DNA of 64,000 nucleotides from Phycisphaerales bacterium (GCA_029260395.1 JAJDDJ010000009.1:124001-188000); one strand, 5' to 3'; numbered from the stretch's first letter, positions 43,024 to 50,713 are shown. Translations and numbers: made by a program. Notes: generated by a model from the sequence alone, not told the origin.

Positions 43024-44043
43024 TCAGAGCGCTTGATCGGCCAGCCCCATCCGGTCGAGGACGCTTTCGAAGTGCTCCAGCCCATAGAACGCCAGCGTCA
43101 TCGAGCCCTTCTTGCCGGTGCGGTCGGTCTTGATCGCGACCTTGGTGCCGAGCCTGTCGCCGAGGCGTTTTTCCAAGTCGGCGATCGCGGGCGATACCGA
43201 CCTGCTTGTGCTCGTGGGCTGAGGGGCGCCGTTCTTAATGCGTCTTTCGAGTTCCCGCACCGACCACTGCTGGCGGATGGTTTCATTCGCCAAGGACCCC
43301 CGACGCGCGGGCTCGAGTTCCGCTAGCAGCGCCCGGCCGTGGCCCATGCTCAGCCGCCCCACCGCGAGTTCATCCAAGATGGCTGCATCGAGTTCTAACA
43401 GCCTCATCAAATTGGTCACGCTCGACCGGTCCAGTCCCACTCGCTCCGAAACCTTGGCGTGCGTGAGCGAGAATCGGCTGCACAGCTCGCGCAGCGCCGT
43501 CGCCCGCTCCACCACGTTCAGGTCTTCCCGTTGTAAGTTCTCGATCAGCGCGACCTCCGCGGAGGCTTTGTCGTCCATCTCGCGCACGATCGCGGGGATG
43601 GAGTCCATCCCCGCGAGTTTGGCAGCCCGCCACCGGCGCTCACCCGCGACCAGCTCCCATCGCGGATCAGCCGGGCTTGATCCTGCTATATACCTAACAA
43701 CAATCGGTTGGAGGAGGCCGTGGATCTGAATAGAGTCCGATAATGTTTTGAGTGCGTCCGCCTCAAACTGTCGTCGGGGTTGAGATGGGTTCGGCCTGAT
43801 CGCGTCCACAAGCACCATGCGAGCGCCCGGGATCTCGCCAACTCGTCGAACATTGCTCGATTCGATTGCGTCGATTGCATCACCACTGCTCGGCGATGTT
43901 CCACGTGGAACCGCGCTCGATGGCTCGACCCGACCGGTTTCGATCGTCTCCGGAGCGCGAGATTCAGGCTCCACCACCACCGGCGCCGGCGCCTTCATGA
44001 GCGCCCCAAGCCCCTTGCCCAGCCGCTTTGGCTTCGTTGCCAT
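43024..44043 (-). CDS. parB: Chromosome partitioning protein ParB
   Basis: The 339-aa protein has the N-terminal ParA-contacting motif LGKGLGALM, the CTPase domain (IRPNPSQPRRQF, ELVAGERRWRAAKLAGM with the GERRxRA box, IENLQREDLN), the helix-turn-helix (FSLTHAKVSERVGLDRSSVTNLMRL) and a C-terminal dimerisation region (MTLAFYGLEHFESVLDRMGL). It loads at parS, slides on DNA with CTP and organises the origin region. One parS lies in its own coding sequence and a second in the next gene. No parA is in the window. GGAGG precedes the ATG. Confidence 0.95.
   Translation of the reverse strand: MATKPKRLGKGLGALMKAPAPVVVEPESRAPETIETGRVEPSSAVPRGTSPSSGDAIDAIESSNVRRVGEIPGARMVLVDAIRPNPSQPRRQFEADALKTLSDSIQIHGLLQPIVVRYIAGSSPADPRWELVAGERRWRAAKLAGMDSIPAIVREMDDKASAEVALIENLQREDLNVVERATALRELCSRFSLTHAKVSERVGLDRSSVTNLMRLLELDAAILDELAVGRLSMGHGRALLAELEPARRGSLANETIRQQWSVRELERRIKNGAPQPTSTSRSVSPAIADLEKRLGDRLGTKVAIKTDRTGKKGSMTLAFYGLEHFESVLDRMGLADQAL
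43897..43912. promoter_or_regulatory. parS site (one mismatch) inside parB
   Basis: TGTTCCACGTGGAACC is the ParB-binding palindrome TGTTCCACGTGGAACA with only the last base changed. It lies within the parB coding sequence near its 5' end. Confidence 0.85.
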
Positions 44044-44097
44044 CGTCCGTCCTCCATAACCACAGCGTGTGGATCGGCGATGGTATCATGCGTCTCC

Positions 44098-44601
44098 ATG
44101 CATGACGACCCAACCCCGCCCCGTTTGCACGTTCCGGCCCCCCCGCTGCTCGGAGTCAAACGCATCGAGACCCTCGCTCGCGGAGCGATCCTGTCGAACG
44201 GCCACATCCTGCTCTGCCGGGACCGCGAGCACGGTTACAGCTACCTCCCCGGCGGCCACGTAGAGCCGGGCGAGGCCTCACTGGCGGCAGTGGAGCGGGA
44301 ACTCGCAGAAGAAGCGGGAGTGGTCGTCCAAGCCCAAGCCCTGGCCTTCATCGCCGAGAGCCGGTTCGTTCAGCGAGGCAAGCCCAGACACGAGCTCACG
44401 CTGGTGTTCCACGTGGAACACTCGCTTTCGGCGGACGCGCCTGTGCCCTCGCTCGAGCCGCACATTGAGTTCTGGTGGGCGGAGCTGGCTGCGCTTGTTG
44501 AGTGCGACCTTCGGCCAAATTCAGCCAAGGCCTGGCTCATGACGCTCGGCTCGGAGCCTACCGATTCAGGTATAGACTGGATCAGCGAGAGCTTGGCGTA
44601 A
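44098..44601 (+). CDS. NUDIX hydrolase
   Basis: The 167-aa protein carries a perfect NUDIX box, GGHVEPGEASLAAVERELAE plus EAGV, with the G-x5-E-x7-R-E-x2-E-E-x-G pattern. Preceding ARGAILSNGHILLCRDREHG is the usual first strands. It would hydrolyse a nucleoside diphosphate linked to X; the substrate cannot be predicted. Start chosen at MHDDPTPPRL because the frame upstream runs into the parB promoter region. TATCAT is 8 nt upstream and there is no Shine-Dalgarno. A perfect parS lies in the coding sequence. Confidence 0.88.
   Translation: MHDDPTPPRLHVPAPPLLGVKRIETLARGAILSNGHILLCRDREHGYSYLPGGHVEPGEASLAAVERELAEEAGVVVQAQALAFIAESRFVQRGKPRHELTLVFHVEHSLSADAPVPSLEPHIEFWWAELAALVECDLRPNSAKAWLMTLGSEPTDSGIDWISESLA
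44405..44420. promoter_or_regulatory. parS site (perfect palindrome) inside the NUDIX gene
   Basis: TGTTCCACGTGGAACA is a perfect 16-nt palindrome and matches the bacterial parS consensus exactly in one of its common forms. It is 508 nt from the first site. Confidence 0.92.
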
Positions 44602-44652
44602 TAACGTCCTATAACTAAATCCCGCCTTGCTCTTTCGTGCCCGCCAGTTCGC

Positions 44653-44658
44653 TACACT
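44653..44658 (+). promoter_or_regulatory. -10 box TACACT, leaderless start of dciA
   Basis: TACACT is followed by GCGCC and the ATG at 44664. No Shine-Dalgarno. Confidence 0.5.
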
Positions 44659-44663
44659 GCGCC

Positions 44664-45026
44664 ATGCGCGAGGCTCACGCTGCGAAACGACTCGATCAGT
44701 TGCGCGCCCATAGGCCCACGTACCAGCCCGGCAAGCCCGTAGGCGGCGGTGGGGGAGTCCTCGAATCTGTCGTCGCCACGCTCAAGCATGAAGACAGCGA
44801 CCTCGCCCGAGTGGAGCGTTCGCTCAGACAGACGCTGCCCCCAGAGTTGGCCGCCGTTTGCTGCGTTCACGCGCTGGCTGGCCGACGGCTGACACTGTCG
44901 GTCCCCAACGAGGCGGTTCGGTACCGGCTCGACCGGTGGGCCCGAGCAGGCGGCGAGGCGGCGCTCCGCGACGCGAGTGCGGGAAGAGCCGCAAATGTTC
45001 GGATTATAGTTGGTTTGCGTCGCTGA
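44664..45026 (+). CDS. dciA: DciA-like (DUF721) helicase-loading protein
   Basis: The 120-aa protein starts at MREAHAAKRLDQL. The C-terminal half matches the DUF721/DciA pattern: VERSLRQTLPPELAAVC, HALAGRRLTLSVPNEAVRY, LDRWARAGGEAALR and the closing NVRIIVGLRR. DciA assists loading of the replicative helicase DnaB in bacteria without DnaC or DnaI. The N-terminal half, KPVGGGGGVLESVVATLKH, is a flexible lead-in. Next to parB and two parS sites, which fits an origin-proximal setting. Short for the family but complete. Confidence 0.78.
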   Translation: MREAHAAKRLDQLRAHRPTYQPGKPVGGGGGVLESVVATLKHEDSDLARVERSLRQTLPPELAAVCCVHALAGRRLTLSVPNEAVRYRLDRWARAGGEAALRDASAGRAANVRIIVGLRR

Positions 45027-45360
45027 ACATCCCGATTAGCCCACAAACCTGTGTGCAGCAGGCCATCGACATTGCATATCTGTGCCAAGTTCTTGCATCT
45101 CTGTTCATCCTGCACTGCGAGATGCTCGATAACGCTGTACCCTCGCGGCACAAACAGGCCGCGCGAGTATGCGAGCAGCACATACAACCTGACGGTCCCT
45201 ACGAGACTGCAGGTTCAGGACTTTGCCCCCCCAGGTAGCCGCCGTTCTCATGTGAGGACGGCGTGCTGCCTTTTGGAGCTCGCGGGATTGGGCCACGGAG
45301 GAACGCCACGGCTGCAAGGCTGTGCCGCCCAAGGGCGCAGAACCCCCGAACCAACTCGGC
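45027..45360 (+). ncRNA. Candidate structured RNA in a 334-nt intergenic region
   Basis: No coding sequence is supported. Four helices can be drawn on the + strand: GCAGCAC/GTGCTGC (45175-45181 with 45263-45269) enclosing AACCTG/CAGGTT (45186-45191 with 45210-45215) and CCGTTCTC/GAGGACGG (45242-45249 with 45254-45261), then CACGGC/GCTGTG (45307-45312 with 45319-45324) and CGCC/GGCG near 45326-45337. Two helices need a G-U pair that would be a mismatch on the - strand, so the + strand is favoured. It does not show the signature motifs of tmRNA, RNase P or SRP RNA. A 6S-like role is conceivable but unproven. Confidence 0.3.
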
Positions 45361-47208
45361 TTACTTGATTCCGGCCAGCTTACGGACCGTGAAGTCGAAG
45401 TTGCGGACCATGCTCGTGAGCAGGCCGTACACGAGCGCCGCATAGATGCCCGCTGCAACGACCGTGCCCACGAGCAGCCCGATGCGCGCGCCCGTGAGTC
45501 CGGTGTTACCGAAGACCGCGTCGACCATCCCGACCTCCGGCTGCACGAGCGCGAACGCTGCGGTCGCTGGGCTCATCGCGGTCAGCACGGGGCCTAAGGC
45601 ATCGGCGCTCGTGCCCGCCTGGTAGCCGCACAGCCCGATGATGCCCGCGACGACACCCACCACGCCGACCGTTCCGACCACCGAGCCGATCGTGCCCTTG
45701 CTCTTGAGACTCCAGTGCAGACCGACCATCACGCAGAACGCCATGAACGGAACGGTCACCACCGGCAGCACGATCGCTGCCTCGGGCAGCACCACTGGTA
45801 CGGTCGCGCCGCGACCGATCGCGACCGCTGCGCCGCCGGATCGGCCGAACCCATCGAACAGCGCGTAGAGGCCCGCGATGCCGATCGTCCCGACGGGGAT
45901 CGCGATCATCGGCAACAGGTACGCGATAAGCCCGCGCAGCTTGCCGACGAGGTAGTCGCGGGGCGTGAGCACGGTCGTCAGCAACAGATCAAGCGTGCCA
46001 TCCTCGCGCTCACGGCTCACCGCCGTCGCGGCCATGTTGATCGCGACAAGCGTCGTCACCGCAAGCTCGCCAAGCACGGTGTAGAGCAGCGCCAGACGAA
46101 AGCCCGTAGCGCTCAGTGAGCCGGCGTGGTAGGCGATGACCAGTGTGATACCGAAGGCAGCGCCCGCGAGGATGAACGCCCAGCGCGCGAGAATCTTGCC
46201 CAGCGTGCTGTTGCGCGCGGCGGCCTCGCGCCACGCGATCGGGTTGCCCCACACGCTCCGGGGCGGCCTGTGTTCAGCGCCGCTCGCGCCAAGGCCGAAC
46301 ATGCGGCGGTACCACGGAACCTTGCCGGGTGCGGATCCACCGCCGCTTACCACGCTCTGCAGCCCGCCGGCGCGCACCGTCAGCGCACTGGTCAGGGCGA
46401 TGACCGCGCTGAGGATGAGTGAGCCGTACACCCAGGCGTTCACCGGGTGGACCAGCATCCAGTGCCCGACCTCGGCCCGCGGGTAGCCCGCTGGGTTCAG
46501 CAGCGCGCGCAACGCGAGGAACGGATTGAGCGCGGTCAGGTAGGTAACGCCCTCGCCAGACTCGCCCGCACCGCCGCCGGTTGAGCGCAGAAAGCCATCG
46601 ATGCCCGCTGTCACCGCGAGGTACGACACGACCGTCACATAGAACGCGAACACCGCGCGCCGCCCGACCATCCGGCTCACGCTCAGCGCAATGGCAATCG
46701 TGCCAACGAGCACCGCCGCTGCACCGGACACGCCGTAGCTCGCAAAGATCGTGCTGCCCGGCACGCCGCCGTAGTACTGCACCATCGCGAACAGCGGCAG
46801 GCTCGCGAACAAGAGCGCGAGCACAAAGAACAGCCGGCCGATCAGGTTGCCCAGCACGATCTCCGATGGGCTCAGCGGCGTGGTGAGCATCACCTCCCAC
46901 GTGCGAGGGCTCGCTTCTTGGGCGATCGCCCCCGCCATGAACACGGGCGCAAGCACACAGATCAGCAGCACCTGCAGGTACGCCACCATCGTGAAGCTCG
47001 CAGAACCCGCCTGGGCCAGCTCGCGGTACGAGAGTTCGCCCGACCCGCCGCGCGTGAGCATCAGCCAGAGCAGCACCACGATCAGCACGCCCAGATAGAT
47101 CGAGCGGATGTACAGGTGGCGCGTTCGGCGTGAGCCGTTCTGCACGAGGCGGACCGCGATCGGGTTGGAGGGTCCGAGCCTCAGCAGCCACCGGACAATG
47201 ACGGGCAT
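45361..47208 (-). CDS. ABC-2 type transporter permease
   Basis: The 615-aa polytopic protein has about twelve hydrophobic segments. The N-terminal half matches an ABC-2 permease (AYLQVLLICVLAPVFMAGAI, EASPRTWEVMLTTPLSPSEI) and the second half repeats the signature (MAATAVSREREDGTLDLLLT, TVLTPRDYLVGKLRGL), so it looks like two permease modules fused in one chain. No ATPase gene is adjacent, so its partner lies elsewhere. Substrate unknown. TATCCT lies 5 nt before the ATG. Its stop falls at the end of the structured intergenic region. Confidence 0.82.
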   Translation of the reverse strand: MPVIVRWLLRLGPSNPIAVRLVQNGSRRTRHLYIRSIYLGVLIVVLLWLMLTRGGSGELSYRELAQAGSASFTMVAYLQVLLICVLAPVFMAGAIAQEASPRTWEVMLTTPLSPSEIVLGNLIGRLFFVLALLFASLPLFAMVQYYGGVPGSTIFASYGVSGAAAVLVGTIAIALSVSRMVGRRAVFAFYVTVVSYLAVTAGIDGFLRSTGGGAGESGEGVTYLTALNPFLALRALLNPAGYPRAEVGHWMLVHPVNAWVYGSLILSAVIALTSALTVRAGGLQSVVSGGGSAPGKVPWYRRMFGLGASGAEHRPPRSVWGNPIAWREAAARNSTLGKILARWAFILAGAAFGITLVIAYHAGSLSATGFRLALLYTVLGELAVTTLVAINMAATAVSREREDGTLDLLLTTVLTPRDYLVGKLRGLIAYLLPMIAIPVGTIGIAGLYALFDGFGRSGGAAVAIGRGATVPVVLPEAAIVLPVVTVPFMAFCVMVGLHWSLKSKGTIGSVVGTVGVVGVVAGIIGLCGYQAGTSADALGPVLTAMSPATAAFALVQPEVGMVDAVFGNTGLTGARIGLLVGTVVAAGIYAALVYGLLTSMVRNFDFTVRKLAGIK

Positions 47209-47213
47209 GGCAG

Positions 47214-47219
47214 AGGATA
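47214..47219 (-). promoter_or_regulatory. -10 box TATCCT, leaderless start of the ABC permease
   Basis: TATCCT is followed by CTGCC and the ATG at 47208. The string TATCCTCTGCC-ATG recurs almost exactly at holA (56777). Confidence 0.5.
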
Positions 47220-47245
47220 CGGCCCGGCAAGCCCGAAGGTGCGGC

Positions 47246-48163
47246 TCAGCTCAGTGAACGGCGGCGACGGACCACCGCCAGCCCGGCGAGCGCCAACACG
47301 CCGCCCGAGCCCGGCGATGGCACCACGCCGAACGAGAACCACGTGACCGTGTCGGGCGCGTGCGTGCCGTTGAACTGCCGGCCCGCAATCGCGAACGTGT
47401 ACGCCCCGCCCTCGGAGCCTTGGGGCGTGTTGAGATCGACCCCGTAGCCGTCGCTGAAGACCGCGTTGTACCCGGTTAGCGCGATGTAGTAACGGCCCTC
47501 GCTTAGCCCCTGTGGCAGCTCGAGCTGTGAAGTGCCCGGGTTGCCGCCGAATGTGTCGTCGATGTTCGCCAAGAGCGTGCCGTCAGAATCGTAGAGCGCA
47601 AGCTCGGTATCGAACTGCGAGGCGAACGTGTTGAACTCGATCTCTTGGCTCTGTTCGTACAGATCGCCCACAAACAACGACGCCGGCGGCGGTGGGGGGG
47701 TGAACGCTTCGAGCGTCAGCGAGATGTTCGTCCAGTGCGCCTGCGTGCCGGGATGGCTCTGGCGGGCGATGAACCACAGGTCCCCGCCCGCGTAGTCATT
47801 GACCAGCCGGCCCGACCAGTTGAGGGTTGCGGGGTCGCCGTTGGTCGCGCCGTTGTCGGGCCGGCCCGCGTTGGGCGCATCGATGAACTTGTACACAACC
47901 AGATTCGGGTCCATCGGGTCGGGCGAGTTGGCCAGCGCGAACTGCGCCTCGCGGCTCCACGGGTCGCCGATGACCGCCTGCCAGTCGAGGCTCAGCGAGT
48001 AAGCGCCGTACGAGTTGTCCGCCGGGCCAAGGTTCACCGTCTTGATCGTGTCCCGCACGCTCAGCACGTTGAACGGGTCGTAGGTGAACTGCCCCTGAGC
48101 CAAGCCCGCAAACAGACCAGACGCAGCCAAACCGGACACCAACAAGAAACGAGTGCGCACCAT
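47246..48163 (-). CDS. Secreted PEP-CTERM-like protein with PPC/DVUA0089-like domain
   Basis: The 305-aa product has signal peptide MVRTRFLLVSGLAASGLFAGLAQG, then QFTY. An N-terminal strand-rich domain (to about 155) includes LNWSGRLVNDYAGGDLWFIA. From about 165 a pre-peptidase C-terminal (PPC)-like domain is seen: FASQFDTELALYDSDGTLLA, a DD pair, then GLSEGRYYIALTGYNAVF. The tail is VPSPGSGGVLALAGLAVVRRRRSLS. First of four tandem paralogs on this strand. Likely a surface or matrix protein. Confidence 0.85.
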   Translation of the reverse strand: MVRTRFLLVSGLAASGLFAGLAQGQFTYDPFNVLSVRDTIKTVNLGPADNSYGAYSLSLDWQAVIGDPWSREAQFALANSPDPMDPNLVVYKFIDAPNAGRPDNGATNGDPATLNWSGRLVNDYAGGDLWFIARQSHPGTQAHWTNISLTLEAFTPPPPPASLFVGDLYEQSQEIEFNTFASQFDTELALYDSDGTLLANIDDTFGGNPGTSQLELPQGLSEGRYYIALTGYNAVFSDGYGVDLNTPQGSEGGAYTFAIAGRQFNGTHAPDTVTWFSFGVVPSPGSGGVLALAGLAVVRRRRSLS

Positions 48164-48243
48164 GAGCAGAGCCCCCTTCAGCTCTCAGCATGCACCACGG
48201 TTGGCCCAATGCGAGCCGAACCACCAAAGAGCCCCGCATCCTC

Positions 48244-48281
48244 CAAAAAAGAACAGGCCCTTGCCGTAGCAGGGGCCTGTC
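48244..48281 (-). terminator. Rho-independent terminator
   Basis: On the - strand ACAGGCCC pairs with GGGCCTGT (48253-48260 with 48273-48280), extended by GCAAG/CTTGC-type pairs, and is followed by a TTTTTT run. It ends the gene at 48345. Confidence 0.85.
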
Positions 48282-48344
48282 GAAGGGTCATGGGCTCTGC
48301 TGCCGAGCGTGTCAGCCTTCAGAGGTGTTGTCGGTCGCTGCGGA

Positions 48345-49181
48345 TCAGCGGCGGCGACGGGTCGCGACCAGGCCGCCGAGGGCGAGCATGCTGGCCGAAG
48401 CGGGGGTCGGGATGACCTTGATGGAGTACCAGCTGACGGTGCGGGAAGCGTGGGCATCGCTGGCGACAGTTGCGCCGTTGATCTGCAGCGAGATGTCGCC
48501 AGAGAAGAAGCCGCCGGTCGCGCCGAACCCATTGGAGAAGAGCGAGATGAACCCGCCCACAGCGATGTAGTAGGTGCCCTCAGCGAGGGTCTCGACGACC
48601 CGGCTCTGGAGACCGATGGCATCATCGTTGTTAGCAATCAAGTCACCGCTCGAGTTGTACAGAGCAAGCTCGGTATCAAAGGTCGAGAACTCGGTGTCGA
48701 TATCGAACTCGCCGGCATCGAAGCAGCCGAGATCGGTCGCCATCGGGGGGACCGGGGGAACGAAGTCGATGGTGATCGACACGTTGTCCCAGAAGGCATC
48801 TGAGCCGCTGAAAGTCTGGCGGGGGTTGAACCAGAAGTTGCTGCCATCGATGGTGGACATGCTGCCTGACCACGTGAGCGTGGTGGCGTTGCCGTTGGAG
48901 CCAGCGCCGGTGTTGGCCGCAGCCTCGCTGAACAGGTCGTTGGTGCCACCCGACGTACCGAACGCAGCGCGGGCCTCGCTGGAGAACGGGTTGCCGCCAC
49001 CAGCCGACCAGTCGGCGGTGATGGAGAACGTGTTGTAGTTGGCGACGGGAGCAATCCCGCTCAGGTCCATCGACGCGGTCGCATTGAACACGTTCAGGTT
49101 GAAGTTGGCGAACGTGAACTGGGCCGAAGCGGTGGAAGCCAGGCCAGCAACAGCGGCGAGGAGCAGTGCAGTCTTCTTCAT
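48345..49181 (-). CDS. Secreted PEP-CTERM-like protein with PPC-like domain (paralog A)
   Basis: The 278-aa product starts after GGAGAGAG with signal peptide MKKTALLLAAVAGLASTASA, then QFTF. The N-terminal domain contains TTLTWSGSMSTIDGSNFWFN; the PPC-like half contains FSTFDTELALYNSSGDLIAN and LAEGTYYIAVGGFISLF. The tail is IPTPASASMLALGGLVATRRRR, identical to that of paralog B at 49546. First 20 residues are also nearly identical to paralog B, whereas the middle diverges. The 183-nt leader upstream is shared with paralog B. Confidence 0.87.
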   Translation of the reverse strand: MKKTALLLAAVAGLASTASAQFTFANFNLNVFNATASMDLSGIAPVANYNTFSITADWSAGGGNPFSSEARAAFGTSGGTNDLFSEAAANTGAGSNGNATTLTWSGSMSTIDGSNFWFNPRQTFSGSDAFWDNVSITIDFVPPVPPMATDLGCFDAGEFDIDTEFSTFDTELALYNSSGDLIANNDDAIGLQSRVVETLAEGTYYIAVGGFISLFSNGFGATGGFFSGDISLQINGATVASDAHASRTVSWYSIKVIPTPASASMLALGGLVATRRRR

Positions 49182-49364
49182 GTCTCTCTCTCCAAGTAGT
49201 GCCATCGGCCTCGCCCAACGCGGTTTCGCAGGGCGCTTGCGCGAAGCCCACATGAGCTGCGCCCTGCGCCTGAACCTCAATTGTGGAGGTGCCCATCCCG
49301 GTAGGGATGATGTCCACCTTCCTCCTATGTCCCGCTCGCGCGGGGCTTTACCGAACAGACGCTA
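49182..49364 (-). promoter_or_regulatory. Conserved 183-nt 5' leader, copy A
   Basis: Aligns without gaps to 50446-50628; I count 12 differences in 183 positions. On the - strand it can fold into CCCGC-GCGA-GCGGG, then GGTG-CATCCC-TACC-GGGATG-CACC, then CGCAGGGCG/CGCCCTGCG. In the second hairpin the stem is unchanged between copies and two loop bases differ. It also contains a GTG-started frame (DIIPTGMGTSTIEV) that overlaps the gene start, with AGGAGG only 3 nt before the GTG. It ends in the GGAGAGAG that serves the main gene. Confidence 0.6.
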
Positions 49365-49545
49365 CCTCAGGACCGGCGTGTGTTCAATCAAATTGTCTCA
49401 ATGCTTCCTCGACAACCCGATAATCGTTGTTTCGGGATGCCCGCACAGACAATAAAACAGGCCCCCGCCTTAGCAGGGGCCTGTCGAAGGGTCATGGGCT
49501 CTGCGGGCCGAGCGTGTCAGCCTTCAGAGGCGTCGATCGCAGCGA
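49365..49545. other. Intergenic remainder between paralogs A and B
   Basis: Contains the terminator at 49450-49484 and a 45-nt 3' untranslated part (GTCGAAGGGTCATGGGCTCT and onward) that is nearly the same as the one after paralog A at 48281-48344. A promoter for copy A should lie at 49365-49449, which is AT-richer; I cannot fix its boxes. Confidence 0.4.
49450..49484 (-). terminator. Rho-independent terminator
   Basis: ACAGGCCCC (49457-49465) pairs with GGGGCCTGT (49476-49484). On the - strand TTTTATTGT follows. It ends paralog B. Confidence 0.82.
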
Positions 49546-50445
49546 TTAGCGGCGACGACGGGTCGCGACCAGGCCGCCGAGGGCGAGCATGCTGGCCGAA
49601 GCGGGGGTCGGGATGACCTTGATGGAGTACCAGTTCACTGTGCTAGCGGCGAGAACGCCGCCCGCGACGTTGGAGCCGTTGATGTTCAGCAGGAAGTCAC
49701 CCGTGAGGTTGCTGGTGCTGGAAGCACCGAAGGCATCGCCGTACGTGGTGTTGAAGGCGCCAAGTGCGATGTAGTACGTGCCTTCAGCGAGGTTGGCGTT
49801 GATAAGGCTCAGGGCACCGGTGCCGCCGTCGTCGTCGTTAGCGAGCAGGTTGCCAGCCGAATCGTACAGACCGAGCTCGGTATCGAATGCCGAGCCTTCG
49901 GTATCGATGGCGAAGTCGCCCGCGTCGTAGCAACCGAGGTCGGTCGCGGTGGGGGTCATCAGCGGGTTCAGCGTCACGGAGATGCTGTTCCAGTCGATGA
50001 CGTTGTTGCCGTTGAAGGTCTGGCGGTAGTTGAACCACAGATCGCCCGAGCCGTCGTAGGCCGAGTTGAACGCGCCGTTGAACATCACGCCGGGCTGGGC
50101 CATTCCGTTGCCCGCACCGTTGCTGCTGGTCACAGCGGACTGCGAAGCGCCAAAGTTATAGGTGGGGGTGGTCACCGCGGCCGCAACGACCGAGCCGCTG
50201 CCGAACTGCAGGCGAGCCTCGTTGGCCCAGCCTTCGCTGAAGCTCGAGAAGGCGGGGCTGTCATCGGTCCAATCAAAGGTCACGGTGAAGCTGGCGTAGG
50301 AACCGGGGGTGGCGCCGCCGAGGTTCACGCTGCCCCAGAGGTTGTCGGCGATGCCGGTAATGCCGAACGAGCCGTAGGTGAACTGAGCCGAGGCGGTCGA
50401 GGCCAGGCCAGCAACAGCGGCGACGAGTAATGCAGTCTTCTTCAT
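49546..50445 (-). CDS. Secreted PEP-CTERM-like protein with PPC-like domain (paralog B)
   Basis: The 299-aa product starts with signal peptide MKKTALLVAAVAGLASTASA, then QFTY, after GGAGAGAG. The N-terminal domain has FDWTDDSPAFSSFSEGWANE and DGSGDLWFNYRQTFNG; the PPC-like half has GSAFDTELGLYDSAGNLLAN and NLAEGTYYIALGAFNTTYG. The tail is identical to that of paralog A. Both ends and both flanks match paralog A far better than the middle does, which suggests recombination or selection at the ends. Confidence 0.87.
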   Translation of the reverse strand: MKKTALLVAAVAGLASTASAQFTYGSFGITGIADNLWGSVNLGGATPGSYASFTVTFDWTDDSPAFSSFSEGWANEARLQFGSGSVVAAAVTTPTYNFGASQSAVTSSNGAGNGMAQPGVMFNGAFNSAYDGSGDLWFNYRQTFNGNNVIDWNSISVTLNPLMTPTATDLGCYDAGDFAIDTEGSAFDTELGLYDSAGNLLANDDDGGTGALSLINANLAEGTYYIALGAFNTTYGDAFGASSTSNLTGDFLLNINGSNVAGGVLAASTVNWYSIKVIPTPASASMLALGGLVATRRRR

Positions 50446-50628
50446 GTCTCTCTCTCCAAATAGTGCGATCGGGCTTACCGAACGCGGTTTCGCAGGGCGC
50501 TTGCGCGAAGCCCACATGAGCCGCGCCCTGCGCCCGAACCTCGATTGTGGAGGTGCCCATCCCGTCAGGGATGATGTCCACCTTCCTCCTATGTCCCGCT
50601 CGCGCGGGGCTTTACCGAACAGATGCTA
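50446..50628 (-). promoter_or_regulatory. Conserved 183-nt 5' leader, copy B
   Basis: Partner of 49182-49364, same length with no indels. The CATCCC/GGGATG hairpin is kept while its loop changes from TACC to TGAC. The overlapping GTG-started frame is also open here (DIIPDGMGTSTIEV), so translation cannot be excluded. Upstream the - strand reads GGTATAAT, a good -10 box, which would give a leader of about 250 nt. Confidence 0.6.
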
Positions 50629-50698
50629 GCAGTCATCAAAGGACGGTTCAATGAATTTTTCTTGAAATCCCCTCGACATCTGCATAACTATTGTGTTG

Positions 50699-50704
50699 AT
50701 TATA
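50699..50704 (-). promoter_or_regulatory. -10 box TATAAT upstream of leader B
   Basis: Consensus TATAAT in an AT-rich stretch on the - strand. No clear -35 box at 16-18 nt (CCTGTG at 16). It is the only exact TATAAT I noticed with this context. Confidence 0.45.
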
Positions 50705-50713
50705 CCGTACTAA

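Noticed and set aside
44858..45238. 126-codon frame overlapping dciA and running into the structured intergenic region
   Set aside because: Starts inside dciA in another frame and has no ribosome site or family resemblance.
49365..49449. A tRNA or other known RNA between the PEP-CTERM-like paralogs
   Set aside because: No cloverleaf, no TTCGA-type T-loop and no CCA end could be found here or elsewhere in the window.
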